Assembly: GCF_020405185.1 (NCBI RefSeq)
Contig: NZ_CP084463.1
Coordinates: 2,666,001 to 2,730,000 of the forward strand
DNA from: Halomicrobium salinisoli
GTDB taxonomy: Archaea; Halobacteriota; Halobacteria; Halobacteriales; Haloarculaceae
Direction of reading: 5' to 3'
DNA length: 64,000 bases
Position 1 is the stretch's first letter. Each line of letters opens with the position of its first letter. Both the position numbers and the translations under genes were made by a program. Below the pieces are notes generated by a model, which worked only from the letters and a program-made list of their open reading frames with translations, was not told the origin of the DNA and did no database searches. Of the stretch, positions 7,628-16,182 are shown in pieces.

Positions 7628-9769
7628 TTACGAGAGCTTCTCCGCGGCGGCGGCCTGCTCGGTCCGCCGCTCGGCCTGCTCCAGGCGGCGGTCGACCGCG
7701 GCCTCGATGGGGTCCGGGAGGGCGTCGGCGGCCCGCTCCAGGTTCTGTGCGACCTGCTCGAGCCCGTTGCCGACCCGCTCGAGTTCGCCCTCCGCGCCGG
7801 CGCGGTCGCCGTCCCGGGCGCGCTGTGCGGCCCGATCGGCCCGCTGTCCGACGGCGTCGAGCGCGCGGACGAGCCCGCGCACCGCGTTCCCGCGGCCCTG
7901 GACGTCCGCGTCGTCCAGCAGCGCCTCGATCTCCGACCGCGTCTCCTCGCTGACGGTCGCGACGTACGACGACAGCGAGGCCGCGCCGGTCTCCGGGCGG
8001 TCGATCCGGACGGTTTGCGCTCGCTCGCTGCCCCGCTCGTCGCCGTCGTCGCTCTCTCCCGCGTCGTCATCGTCGTCGCTGTCGCCGTCGTCAGAGTCGG
8101 TCGCGTCGGGACTGACACGGAACGCGCCCACCTCGTCGTCGGCGTCGCGGACCTCGGCGGTGTAGGCGCCGCCGCGGTGGACGTAGACGGCGTCGGGGCC
8201 GTCCATCGGCGCGTCGTACAGCCGGCCGGCGAAGTCGTCCTCGACGGCCAGGCGGTCGAGGTCGGCCTCGGCGCCGTCGGCGTCGACCTCCAGTTTCGCG
8301 GCCGCCTCGCGAGCGACCAGGGGGACCGCGCCGTCGACGCCGGCCGCTGTGGCGCCGTCGGCGACGGTCACGGACTCGCTGTGGGGCGCGAAGCCCGCGC
8401 CGTTGACCGTCAGCCGGTGCTCGCCCTCGGGGACGCCCTGGGCGAGGGCCACGCCGCGGAACGTGGGGACCGCCGCCGGATCGCTCTCCAGCAGCGCGAC
8501 GGCCTCGACGGGCGCCGACCGCGTCGTCAGCCCCTCGCCGTCGGGGGCGTCGTCGCTCTCGATGGCCTGCCTGACCGACGCGACCACGGCGTTGCCGCCG
8601 CCGACGTCTGCGATCGCCTCGTAGCGGTCGGACAGCTCCCGGCGGTGGAGCGGGTCGGTGACGTCCGCGGCCGGGTTCTCGTAGCGGTCCTGATTCCAGG
8701 GCTCGCCGGTGGTCGTGATGTGGCCGGCGACCGCGTCCTCGACGAACTCCGGCACGGCGAACTCGAAGCTCAGCTGCGGGCCGGTAAAGGCCGAGATGTG
8801 CTCCAGTTCCGCCGTCGGGACGAGGTCGTAGTCGACGTCGGCGCCGTCGTCGCGGCCCGCGCGCCCGAAGACCAGCCCCGTGGAGCGGCGGGGGAGCTCG
8901 GTCGGCGGTCGGGAGAGCGCGTCGAACGACCGGACGGTCAGCTCCGGGGCCACCAGGTCGTCCCGCTCGACGTCCGGGAGCCGGTCGTGCTCGTACAGCG
9001 GCGTCCCGTCGAGCTCGGGCACGACGTAGGGGAGCCGCGCCCCCTCGTCGCGGGGGAGCCCGTACGCGGCCGGGAAGTCCTCGACGGAGGGGACGCCCTC
9101 GAGGGCGCTGTTGGTGATGTCCGCCAGCACGTCGTCGCCGGGCAGTCGCCGGAAGCGGTCCGGCTGCTCGTTCAGCGACAGCGCGCTGGAATGGGAGCCC
9201 AGCTCCGGGAGGATCCGCGCGACCGACCGCTCGGGGTCGAGGTACTCGTTGTTCGGCACCGACCGGGAGTGCGAGCTGGCGACGAACAGCTGGGGCACCC
9301 CGCTGTCGAGGTCGACGAAGACGTGCAGCACCTCCCAGTCGTGCCAGTGGAAGTTGGTCGTGAACTGGTCGAACGCGGCGTAGAACCAGTACTGGACGAC
9401 GGCCAGCGGCGAGTCCTCGTAGCGGACGGCGTTGTAGAACGCCGTCGGCGCCGGCGGCGACTCGGGGTCGAACGCCGCGGCGTAGTCGTTCAGTGCGGCG
9501 AACCCGTCGACGACCGTCTCCCCGTCTCGCTCGCGCTCGTAGGGCCGGGGATCGGTCGGGAACCACCGCTCGTCGGCGTCGAAGTACAGCACGGGCGCGA
9601 ACCGCTCGGCGAGGTCCCGCGTCCGCTCGTCGTCGAGTCGAGCGGTCGCCGCGTCGCCCGCCGCGGGGTCGCCGCCGGGGACCGAACAGCCGGCCAGCCC
9701 GGCGCCCGCGCCCGCGACCGCGCTCAGCAGCGCGCGCCGTCGGAGCGCGAGCGAGTCCGACCCGCCCAC
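7628..9769 (-). CDS. Large Tat-exported lipoprotein, Vps62/DUF946-like N-terminal domain
   Basis: 713 residues. A twin-arginine-like start (LRRRALLSAVAG) with a lipobox (AGLAGCS) predicts export and lipid anchoring at the outer face. Residues about 50-330 (RFAPVLYFDADERWFPTDP, then FHWHDWEVLHVFVD) resemble the Vps62/DUF946-type domain found in some secreted proteins. A middle region (about 350-560) has beta-rich segments, one of them PEGEHRLTVNGAGF-like (carboxypeptidase regulatory type). An Asp/Ser-rich linker (about 575-595) and a C-terminal helical region full of Glu/Arg/Ala heptads follow. The ligand is unknown. The long open frame on the opposite strand here is a high-G+C shadow. Confidence 0.75.
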   Translation of the reverse strand: MGGSDSLALRRRALLSAVAGAGAGLAGCSVPGGDPAAGDAATARLDDERTRDLAERFAPVLYFDADERWFPTDPRPYERERDGETVVDGFAALNDYAAAFDPESPPAPTAFYNAVRYEDSPLAVVQYWFYAAFDQFTTNFHWHDWEVLHVFVDLDSGVPQLFVASSHSRSVPNNEYLDPERSVARILPELGSHSSALSLNEQPDRFRRLPGDDVLADITNSALEGVPSVEDFPAAYGLPRDEGARLPYVVPELDGTPLYEHDRLPDVERDDLVAPELTVRSFDALSRPPTELPRRSTGLVFGRAGRDDGADVDYDLVPTAELEHISAFTGPQLSFEFAVPEFVEDAVAGHITTTGEPWNQDRYENPAADVTDPLHRRELSDRYEAIADVGGGNAVVASVRQAIESDDAPDGEGLTTRSAPVEAVALLESDPAAVPTFRGVALAQGVPEGEHRLTVNGAGFAPHSESVTVADGATAAGVDGAVPLVAREAAAKLEVDADGAEADLDRLAVEDDFAGRLYDAPMDGPDAVYVHRGGAYTAEVRDADDEVGAFRVSPDATDSDDGDSDDDDDAGESDDGDERGSERAQTVRIDRPETGAASLSSYVATVSEETRSEIEALLDDADVQGRGNAVRGLVRALDAVGQRADRAAQRARDGDRAGAEGELERVGNGLEQVAQNLERAADALPDPIEAAVDRRLEQAERRTEQAAAAEKLS

Positions 9770-9933
9770 GCTCAGACACCTCCCCGCTGCCGTCGCACTG
9801 GCGCGTCCGCTGCCCTCGACCGTCGGTCGGGTCCGTCGTCGGTCACGTCCCGCCCCAACTCATCCGGAGGGATAGCTCTTCTGGCCTGCATCCCGGCCGG
9901 TCGACAGCGGAGCCGTCGCCGCTCCGGAGCCGG

Positions 9934-11178
9934 TCACTCGTCGGCGACGACGCGGTAGAGCCCGCCGCTGGGGCCGGAGCCGTCCTCCAGGTAGGCCTCG
10001 GTCGCCCGCGTCGCGAAGTACACCGCGTCCTCGGTCACCAGCGGCGTGCTCGTGACGATGCCGTCGGCCGCGACCGACCACGCCTCCGCGCCGGTCTCGC
10101 GGTCGACCGCGTACAGGTGCTCGTCGTACGAGCCCACGAGGACGTGGTCGGCGGTGACCGTCGGACAGCCGATGATCGACCCGCCGGTGTCGAACGACCA
10201 CTGTTCCGCGCCGCTGTCGGCGTCCAGCGCGTACAGGCGCGAGTCGTGGGCGCCGACGTAGACGGTCCCCGTCTCCGGATCGACGCTGGGGCCGGACATC
10301 ACCGAGCGGTCGGCCTCGAACGACCACTCCTCCGTGCCGTCGTCGAGGACCACCCGGTAGATTCGGTCGTCCCACGACCCGAAGACGGCGCCGCCGTCGT
10401 ACGTCGCCACGGGGCCCTTGATCGGGTCGCTCGTCTCGAAGCGCCACTGGAACTCGCGGTCGGAGTGGGACCACCCGTAGAGGTCGCCGTCGTTGGCCCC
10501 GACGACGATCCGGTCGGCCGCGGGGTCGATCGCCGCCGTCGAGTGGGGGTGGTTCGTGACGCGCTGGTCGTCCCACTCGACCTCGCCGGTGACCGCGTCC
10601 AGCGCGAACATCGCGCCGCTGGGGTCGTAGTACTCGACCGCTATGTACACCGTCCCGTCGAGGTAGCCGGGGCTCGAGCCGATGGCGTCGCCGACCTGCG
10701 TGCGCCAGTAGCGCTCGCCGCTCGCCAGGTCGACGGCGTACGTCGCGCCGTCGTAGGCGCCGACGTAGACCGCGCCGTTGGCGATCGCCGGCGTCCCGTG
10801 GATCCCCCGGCCGCTCGTGGCCTCCGTCGACGCCGTCCAGACCACGTCGCCGTCGGGCGTCACACGGGTGAGGTCGCCGTCGTCGCCCGGGACGATCACG
10901 TCGCCGCCGGGCGTCGGGACCGGACTGGCCTTCGCCGCCGTGTGGTCGCCCGTGTTCACGTCCCCTAGACGCCAGTCGACTCTCACCGCGTCCGGCACGC
11001 TCCGGTCGGGGTAGACGCCCCGCCGCTGCGGGCTTCCGCGGAACTGCCAGTCGGCCGTCTCCGCCGGCGGGTCGTCCGGCGCGCCGCCGAGCGTCCGGAG
11101 CGCCCCGACGCAGCCGGCCAGCGAGGTCGTCGCGGCCGCGCCCGCAGCCCCCAGGAACCCGCGTCGCGTCTGGTCCAT
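9934..11178 (-). CDS. PQQ-binding-like beta-propeller lipoprotein
   Basis: About 414 residues. MDQTRRGFLGAAGAAATTSL followed by AGC gives a Tat signal with lipobox. The body consists of repeated outer-membrane-assembly BamB/PQQ-type blades, each with a variant of GxVYVGxxDxxLYALDxxxGxxxW (for example VYVGAYDGATYAVDLASG, LVGSYDEHLYAVDRETG), about seven copies in an eight-blade-like propeller. Such haloarchaeal proteins are extracellular scaffolds or electron-transfer domains; true PQQ binding is not implied. I chose the ATG at 11178 because it puts the RR motif at the N-terminus. It shares orientation with the lipoprotein at 7628, 165 nt apart. Confidence 0.87.
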   Translation of the reverse strand: MDQTRRGFLGAAGAAATTSLAGCVGALRTLGGAPDDPPAETADWQFRGSPQRRGVYPDRSVPDAVRVDWRLGDVNTGDHTAAKASPVPTPGGDVIVPGDDGDLTRVTPDGDVVWTASTEATSGRGIHGTPAIANGAVYVGAYDGATYAVDLASGERYWRTQVGDAIGSSPGYLDGTVYIAVEYYDPSGAMFALDAVTGEVEWDDQRVTNHPHSTAAIDPAADRIVVGANDGDLYGWSHSDREFQWRFETSDPIKGPVATYDGGAVFGSWDDRIYRVVLDDGTEEWSFEADRSVMSGPSVDPETGTVYVGAHDSRLYALDADSGAEQWSFDTGGSIIGCPTVTADHVLVGSYDEHLYAVDRETGAEAWSVAADGIVTSTPLVTEDAVYFATRATEAYLEDGSGPSGGLYRVVADE

Positions 11179-11234
11179 GGCGGCCGCACGCTCCGGGGCC
11201 ACTTCAGTGGTGTCCCGCTGTCAGCCGAAGGCGG

Positions 11235-11822
11235 TCAGTACCGCGTGAACCCGTCCGTGTCGAGGTAGTTGTGCGCCACGGCGACGGCGTGGTCGGCGTG
11301 GATCGCCCGCGGTCCCAGCGAGAGCCGGCGGTCGGCGCGCTCGTCGACGAGGGCGGCCTCCTCGTCGGTCAGGTCGCGCTCGTCCGAGAGCACGAACACG
11401 GGGTCGTCGGGCGGGTCGACCTCGGCGGCGGCGTCGCCGTCCTCGTGGAGGCGCAGGACGGTCCCGCCGGCGTCGTCGAGGACGGCCGCGAGGTCCCGCC
11501 GGGAGATGGACACGCCCGGCGTCGTCTCCGCGGCTACGTGGCCGATGGCCTCCTCGCGGTCCTCCAGGGCCGTCCGGACCAGCGCCGCCGTCGAGCGCTC
11601 GTCGGGGTTCAGTCCCTGGAGTTCGCTGCCCTCGAAGTGGACCGCGTACTCGCCGTCGAGCACGAGGTGGACGCGGACGTCCTCCCGGATGCCGTGCGAG
11701 AGGACGAACCCCGTGGTGACGCAGCGGGCGAGGAGGTCGAGTCGGCCGGCGCCGGTCAGGTCGTCCAGCGAGAACTCCGGGGTCGTCGGGACGTCGTGGC
11801 CGACGACGACGAACTGTCGCAT
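11235..11822 (-). CDS. trmY: tRNA (pseudouridine(54)-N1)-methyltransferase
   Basis: 195 residues. A SPOUT-fold methyltransferase recognised from MRQFVVVGHDVPTTPEFSLD, GAGRLDLLARC, the FVLSDERDLTDEEAALV stretch and the SAM-binding C-terminal knot (SLGPRAIHADHAVAVAHNY). TrmY converts pseudouridine 54 of archaeal tRNAs to m1-pseudouridine, replacing ribothymidine. The start at 11822 is supported by a TTTAAG TATA box about 25 nt upstream, as in leaderless haloarchaeal genes. Pus10, which makes the pseudouridine substrate, is encoded at 58392 in the same window. Confidence 0.93.
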   Translation of the reverse strand: MRQFVVVGHDVPTTPEFSLDDLTGAGRLDLLARCVTTGFVLSHGIREDVRVHLVLDGEYAVHFEGSELQGLNPDERSTAALVRTALEDREEAIGHVAAETTPGVSISRRDLAAVLDDAGGTVLRLHEDGDAAAEVDPPDDPVFVLSDERDLTDEEAALVDERADRRLSLGPRAIHADHAVAVAHNYLDTDGFTRY

Positions 11823-12063
11823 GCCCCCGACTACGGGCCGCATTACTTAAACGAACGTCGTCGTCGCCGACCGGCAGGGGCACCGGTTCGGCGTCGGCTC
11901 CGCTCGGCGAGACGCCGCTCCGACGCCCCGGGAGTTGCAGATGGACGACATTATCGATCGTTACGCGAACAAAGTCCCCGGCTAACGAACTCTCAGCCCT
12001 CGAAACGCCTGATTACCGGCAAAACGATGGCCGTACTTATGCGGCCGACAGCCGTACGTGTCA

Positions 12064-13620
12064 ATGCTCATGGCAGACGATTACTCGGAAGAGCGGCGTA
12101 TCTCGCGGGACCGGAACACGATCAGGGACTGGGGCGACGAACACGGCTACGTACCGGTGCGACACCGGGACCGAGACGAGGTCACACTCGTCTCCGAGGA
12201 CCGAATCGAGGAGGACCACGAGCGCCTCGACTGGGACGACTTCCACAGCCACCTCGACGACGAGGACCGCGTCGTCACCCACAGCGAGGCGGGCGACGAG
12301 CCCCTCACGGTGACGGACCACACCACCGCGGCCGACCAGGCCGGCATCGAGCGCGAGGAGCTCCAGAACCAGCTCCTCGAGGGCGAGGTCGTCACGACGC
12401 AGATCGAGGAGACGACCGTCGTCGAGACGGTCGTCGTCGAGGAGGCCAGCCTCGAGAGCGAGCTGATCGACACGGAGATCGTCGACGACCGGATCGTCGA
12501 CGTCGACCTGCTCGAGCGCTCCTGCTCGAACTGTGACGTGGTCGAGACCGGCCGGATGGAGAACGACGACTGGTTCGATCGGGACCGGTTCGTCACGTCG
12601 CTCCGGGACTCGTCCGACTACGAGTCCCGGACGCTCGTCGACGACGAGACGATGATGACGTCTGGCACGATGGACGACGAGACGATGACGACCGACGAGA
12701 CGATGGAAGCTGACGAGACGATGACGACCGACGAGTCGATGGAAGCTGACGAGACGATGGACGCTGACGAAACCACCACGACTGCGACGACCGACCTGGA
12801 CCAGTCCCGGGTCGAACGCGAGTTCCCCTACGACGTCGAGGTGGACGTCCAGGAGTCCTGGGCGGTCCAGCGGGAGATCACCGAGCGCTACACCGTCGAG
12901 AGCCGCATCTCGGACACGCACGTCTCCGAGGCCGACACCATCGAGGACCACGACATCGACGTCGAGGGGCTCCAGCGCTCCATCGTCGAACAGGGCCTCA
13001 TCGGTCAGGCCGAGGAGCGCGACCCCGACCAGATCCTCTCGCAGTGCCAGATCCAGACGGAGTACCGCGAGGGCGACAAGGTCCACACGCAGTTCGAGCG
13101 CTCGCGCATCGTCGAGGACGAGGTCGCCGACGAGATGCGCGTCTACGCCGACGCGACGGCCGCCGACATGCAGGCCATGGACATCGCCTACCAGGACGAG
13201 CACGTGACCGACACCACGGAGGACACCGCCGTGACGACCGAGACGGAGACAGTCGAGACGGAGACAGTCGAGACGGAGACGGAGGAGGTCGACGAGGTCG
13301 GCACCGACACGGACGAGGCGGTCATGGACGAGGGCATCCGCCTCGGCGAGGGCGACGTCGGCAAGGAGGTCGTGGACGCGACCGGCGCCACCGTCGGCGA
13401 AGTGACCCGCGTCACGGCCGACGGCAACGAGATGTTCGTCGACGCCCACCACGGCATCGGCGACCGCATCAAGTCCGCGCTCAACTGGGGCAGCCAGGAC
13501 GACGAGGACTACGCCATCTACGCCAGCCAGGTCGAGGACGTCGACGACGACCGGGTCCGCCTGAAGGGCCACGAGGAACTCGACGAGGTCGACAACGACT
13601 ACGACGAAGACCGGATGTAG
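12064..13620 (+). CDS. Acidic DUF2382/PRC-barrel-like stress protein with Met-rich repeats
   Basis: About 518 very acidic residues, no signal peptide or membrane segment. The N-terminal half (about 1-190) has long beta/helix segments rich in Val, Glu and Thr. Residues about 200-240 are a hexapeptide repeat DETMTT/DETMEA. The central part (about 255-390) is DUF2382-like. A TETETVE repeat precedes a C-terminal PRC-barrel-like domain (GDVGKEVVDATGATVGEVTRV, then NEMFVDAHHGIGD). A TTAT box at 12036-12041 and the first ATG at 12064 fit a leaderless transcript; a GTG at 12058 and ATG at 12070 are alternatives. Biochemical function is unknown; a stress or adaptor role is only suggested by the domains. 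Confidence 0.8.
   Translation: MLMADDYSEERRISRDRNTIRDWGDEHGYVPVRHRDRDEVTLVSEDRIEEDHERLDWDDFHSHLDDEDRVVTHSEAGDEPLTVTDHTTAADQAGIEREELQNQLLEGEVVTTQIEETTVVETVVVEEASLESELIDTEIVDDRIVDVDLLERSCSNCDVVETGRMENDDWFDRDRFVTSLRDSSDYESRTLVDDETMMTSGTMDDETMTTDETMEADETMTTDESMEADETMDADETTTTATTDLDQSRVEREFPYDVEVDVQESWAVQREITERYTVESRISDTHVSEADTIEDHDIDVEGLQRSIVEQGLIGQAEERDPDQILSQCQIQTEYREGDKVHTQFERSRIVEDEVADEMRVYADATAADMQAMDIAYQDEHVTDTTEDTAVTTETETVETETVETETEEVDEVGTDTDEAVMDEGIRLGEGDVGKEVVDATGATVGEVTRVTADGNEMFVDAHHGIGDRIKSALNWGSQDDEDYAIYASQVEDVDDDRVRLKGHEELDEVDNDYDEDRM
12676..12765 (+). repeat. 18-nt tandem repeat (five units) coding DETM(T/E)(T/A)
   Basis: Five in-frame 18-nt units alternate between GACGAGACGATGACGACC-type and GACGAGACGATGGAAGCT-type, so there is also a 36-nt higher-order period. 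They place a Met every six residues in a Glu/Asp/Thr background. Copy number probably varies by slippage. Confidence 0.9.
13240..13284 (+). repeat. 15-nt tandem repeat coding ETETV
   Basis: Three in-frame units, two of them exact GAGACGGAGACAGTC copies and a degenerate third. They lie in the linker before the PRC-like domain of the same acidic protein. Confidence 0.85.
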
Positions 13621-13886
13621 GCCGCCCGAGACGAGGCCGTCGTCCCGCCGGACGCGCCGTCGCTCTCCCGCTCGCGGGGCAGCGATTCTTCTCGCGGTTC
13701 AGTTCCTGATTGCCGCGCCCGCAGCTATTTACCGGGAGCCCGTTCTACCGTACTCATAGATAGATCACTGGGCGACGCGATCCACGTGCCCGCCGAGGTT
13801 GTCGAGTAGACGCGACAGAAGCAACGGGTGAGAAACGGACGTGAATCGCGGTTACTGCGGTACGACCGCCTGTTGTCGGTCGCCGA

Positions 13887-14198
13887 TCAGTCCGCGGCGG
13901 CGGGCGACTCCCAGGCCTCGTAGCCGCCGTCCATCGAGGCGACCCGCTCGGCGTCGCCGTACTCCTCGATGAGGCGGGCGGCCTGGATCGACGTCTGGCC
14001 GACGTAGCAGTAGACGACCACCTCGTCGGCCCAGTCGCGCTCGGCGACGGTCTCCTCGAGTTCCTCGACGGTGACGTGCTCGGCACCGGGGAGGTGCCCG
14101 TCCTCGTAGGCGTCGCCGTCGCGGACGTCGATCAGGTCGAACGACTCGTCGCCGTCGATGCGCTCGCGGACCGTCTCGGGGGCGAGTTCTGCGACCAT
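13887..14198 (-). CDS. Rhodanese-domain sulfurtransferase
   Basis: 103 residues, a single rhodanese domain. DLIDVRDGDAYEDGHLPGAEHV is followed by the active-site loop VVYCYVGQTS (Cys nucleophile carrying persulfide) and MDGGYEAW. It transfers sulfane sulfur between small thiols or proteins. The ATG overlaps the TGA of the TusA-like gene (TGATG), so the two are translationally coupled. With TusA and the TsuA-like transporter upstream it forms a thiosulfate uptake/sulfur relay operon. Of two adjacent start codons I took the ATG rather than the GTG at 14201. Confidence 0.92.
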   Translation of the reverse strand: MVAELAPETVRERIDGDESFDLIDVRDGDAYEDGHLPGAEHVTVEELEETVAERDWADEVVVYCYVGQTSIQAARLIEEYGDAERVASMDGGYEAWESPAAAD

Positions 14199-14491
14199 CA
14201 CTGCTTGCGGAGGTAGATGCGGTACTTGGCGTCGCCGCTGCGCCAGACGCGCGCCTCGGCGTCGTCCCCGACGGCGCGGGGCACGTTCTCGGTGCAGGGC
14301 ACGTGATCAGTCTCCTGGACGAGCAGCTCGCCCGAGTCGATCTTCTGGAGGCCCTTCTTGGCCTCCACCTGCGGGTACGGGCAGACCTCGCCCATCATGT
14401 CCTGGACGAGGTCGGCCTCCTCCAGGAGCTCCTCGGCTCGTTCGTCGCTCAGTTCGTCGGGCGCGTCGGTGACGTCGTCGATGGATGGCAT
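14198..14491 (-). CDS. tusA: TusA-like sulfur carrier protein
   Basis: 97 residues. The signature CPYP motif (MMGEVCPYPQVEAKKGLQKI) carries the persulfide Cys of the TusA/SirA fold, followed by the usual beta-strand (GELLVQETDHVPCTENVPRA). An N-terminal acidic extension of about 30 residues (DELSDERAEELLEEADLV) is longer than bacterial TusA. It accepts sulfur from the rhodanese or the transporter and passes it to downstream thiolation steps. It lies 43 nt downstream of the transporter gene and overlaps the rhodanese start by one base. Confidence 0.92.
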   Translation of the reverse strand: MPSIDDVTDAPDELSDERAEELLEEADLVQDMMGEVCPYPQVEAKKGLQKIDSGELLVQETDHVPCTENVPRAVGDDAEARVWRSGDAKYRIYLRKQ

Positions 14492-14534
14492 TGTCGTCGT
14501 GTCGTAGTGGATGGAGGGGTTTCTGTCGAACGGT

Positions 14535-15707
14535 TCAGATGGCGCAGCCGACCTCGCGGTAGATCCAGTGGGTCATCACGTAGACGCCGGCGACGATGCC
14601 GGCGGCGGCGATGAAGGAGTGGACCGACAGCTCCGCGATGCCGGAGTAGATGTTGCCGATGTTGCAGCCCGGCGCGAGCCGCGAGCCGGCGCCCATCATC
14701 AGGCCGCCGACGACCGCGTTGGGCAGGCGACGCCGCTTGGGGACCCGCAGCGAGAAGTCGCCGCTCCAGAGGGCGGCCAGCGCCGCGCCGACGATGACGA
14801 ACGCGATCATCACCATGTCGACGGTGACGCCGACGCCCTGGCCCTGGAAGAGGATCGACCCCCAGTACTCGAAGGAGCCGGCGTCGACCCCGACCTGCGA
14901 GAGCAGGTAGCCCGTCCACCGGGCCTCCGGCCCCGTGACGCCGACGATGGAGACCTGCGTGAACCACAGGACCGCGACGGCGGTGATGCCCAGCGCGGCG
15001 CTGCGGGGGTCCCACGGCTGCTTGCTCGCCTCGAGGGGGTTGCGGGCGGCCTCGGCGACGCCCCGGAAGTACTCGGCTGTGCCGCGGGCGAACTGCTGGA
15101 GGCCGACGAGCGGCGCGAGCATCGCCGCGGGCCGCACCGACGCCGCGGTCGAGCGCTCCTCGGCGTCGGCGCGCGTCCCGGTTCGACCGATCAGCGTGGC
15201 GTAGACCAGCAGCGCGCCGACGGCCACGAGGACGCCCAGTAGCCCCGCCGGGACCGGCGAGATGGCGAACAGGCTCACGCCCTCGCCGAAGGTCAGCGGC
15301 TCGAAGTAGGTGGTCTGTAGCGTCGGGAACGCGACCGTGAAGCCGGCGTAGCCGACGCCCATGAACAGAAGCGTCAGCCAGAACTGCAGGTATCCCTCGC
15401 CGGCGCGGTAGAGCGTGCCGGAGGCGCACCCGCCGGCGTAGGTCATCCCCACGCCGAAGATGAACCCGCCGACGAGGCCGGTCAGGCCCCACCGCGGCGT
15501 CCAGAAGCCCTGGTAGTAACCAAGCTGGTAAGCGATGCCCCAGAAGACCATCGTCAGCAGCGTCGCCGCGAGCACGCCCTTCGTCACCCGAGAGTCCTTG
15601 TAGGCGAAGAAGTCCCGGAAGGCGTTCACGAAGCAGAACCGGCCCTTCTGGAGGAACACCCCCAGGCCGATCCCGACGACGGCTGCGACCACTATCGTCG
15701 ATATCAC
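14535..15707 (-). CDS. tsuA: TsuA/YeeE-YedE family thiosulfate or sulfur transporter
   Basis: About 390 residues, nine or ten hydrophobic segments. The three family Cys are visible: GRFCFVNAFRD, TYAGGCASGTLYR and LAPGCNIGNIYSG, which in characterised TsuA relay the thiosulfate sulfur through the membrane. It is a fused two-half DUF395 protein. A GTG at 15707 is preferred over the upstream TTG at 15749, because a CTTAAG TATA-like box lies about 30 nt before the GTG and the intervening residues look untranslated. It is followed by TusA and rhodanese genes, a gene order also known from bacterial thiosulfate-uptake systems. Confidence 0.88.
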   Translation of the reverse strand: MISTIVVAAVVGIGLGVFLQKGRFCFVNAFRDFFAYKDSRVTKGVLAATLLTMVFWGIAYQLGYYQGFWTPRWGLTGLVGGFIFGVGMTYAGGCASGTLYRAGEGYLQFWLTLLFMGVGYAGFTVAFPTLQTTYFEPLTFGEGVSLFAISPVPAGLLGVLVAVGALLVYATLIGRTGTRADAEERSTAASVRPAAMLAPLVGLQQFARGTAEYFRGVAEAARNPLEASKQPWDPRSAALGITAVAVLWFTQVSIVGVTGPEARWTGYLLSQVGVDAGSFEYWGSILFQGQGVGVTVDMVMIAFVIVGAALAALWSGDFSLRVPKRRRLPNAVVGGLMMGAGSRLAPGCNIGNIYSGIAELSVHSFIAAAGIVAGVYVMTHWIYREVGCAI

Positions 15708-16182
15708 GGCCGCCCCTAACCGGTTGTGTCCCTTAAGGCGCGCTCCCAAGGACAGCGCTGCGGAAGGCTATGACGGCCGTCTTCGCCCGATACTGGCGTT
15801 TCAGTCGGTGCAACGGGCGTCGGACGCGGGTGTGCGTACGGCCAGCGGTTTCGTATTGAGGCAACATTTTCTCCCTCCTATGACAGCGGTGAGACGTCGC
15901 GATAGTCCATCATGTGGCTTTGAATCGCTAAATTTCGCCTGCTGATATCACGTCACCCGTCACTGGTGACTTCTCACTCTCCGCTATCTTTATCAATCGT
16001 TCATCACAGTCTCGAACCCCTGCCACGCGGAAGCTCCCGTGTACCGGTAGGCGGAAGTCCGCACGTCGATTGTGCCGCCTGGCGGAGCTGTTCGCGCCAC
16101 CTCCGCCCGTCTCACGGCCGCTATGCCACGGTCGCAGGAGCAAGCCTAACGCTCGTCCGCATCCTGCGCCAACCTCCGCGTG
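15708..16182. other. Intergenic region with promoters, no recognised gene
   Basis: About 475 bases between the divergent sulfur operon and the PfpI gene. The left edge holds the CTTAAG box of the transporter. A CTATCTTTATCAATCG A/T-rich stretch lies near 15983-15998. I looked for a tRNA around 16011-16050 (a TCGAACCCC string) but its arms do not pair. No convincing coding frame. Confidence 0.5.

Noticed and set aside
6779..9958. A very long open frame on the plus strand opposite the Tat lipoprotein gene
   Set aside because: It is basic, Arg/Val-rich and repetitive in composition with no recognisable domain. The minus-strand frame has a signal peptide, lipobox and acidic haloarchaeal composition. 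Long antisense frames are expected at this G+C.
9934..11178. PQQ-dependent dehydrogenase
   Set aside because: Only the propeller repeat pattern is present; no dehydrogenase active-site Asp/Cys-Cys motif, and it is a lipoprotein typical of BamB-like haloarchaeal propellers.
11941..11985. Short 14-codon open frame (MDDIIDRYANKVPG)
   Set aside because: Too short to support and no ribosome-binding or conservation evidence from sequence alone.
12061..13572. Long open frame opposite the acidic PRC-like gene
   Set aside because: Leu/Val/Asp-rich shadow caused by the GAC/GAG-rich sense strand; no domain.
16011..16050. TCGAACCCC string suggesting a tRNA T arm
   Set aside because: Neither the T stem nor an acceptor stem pairs in either orientation.
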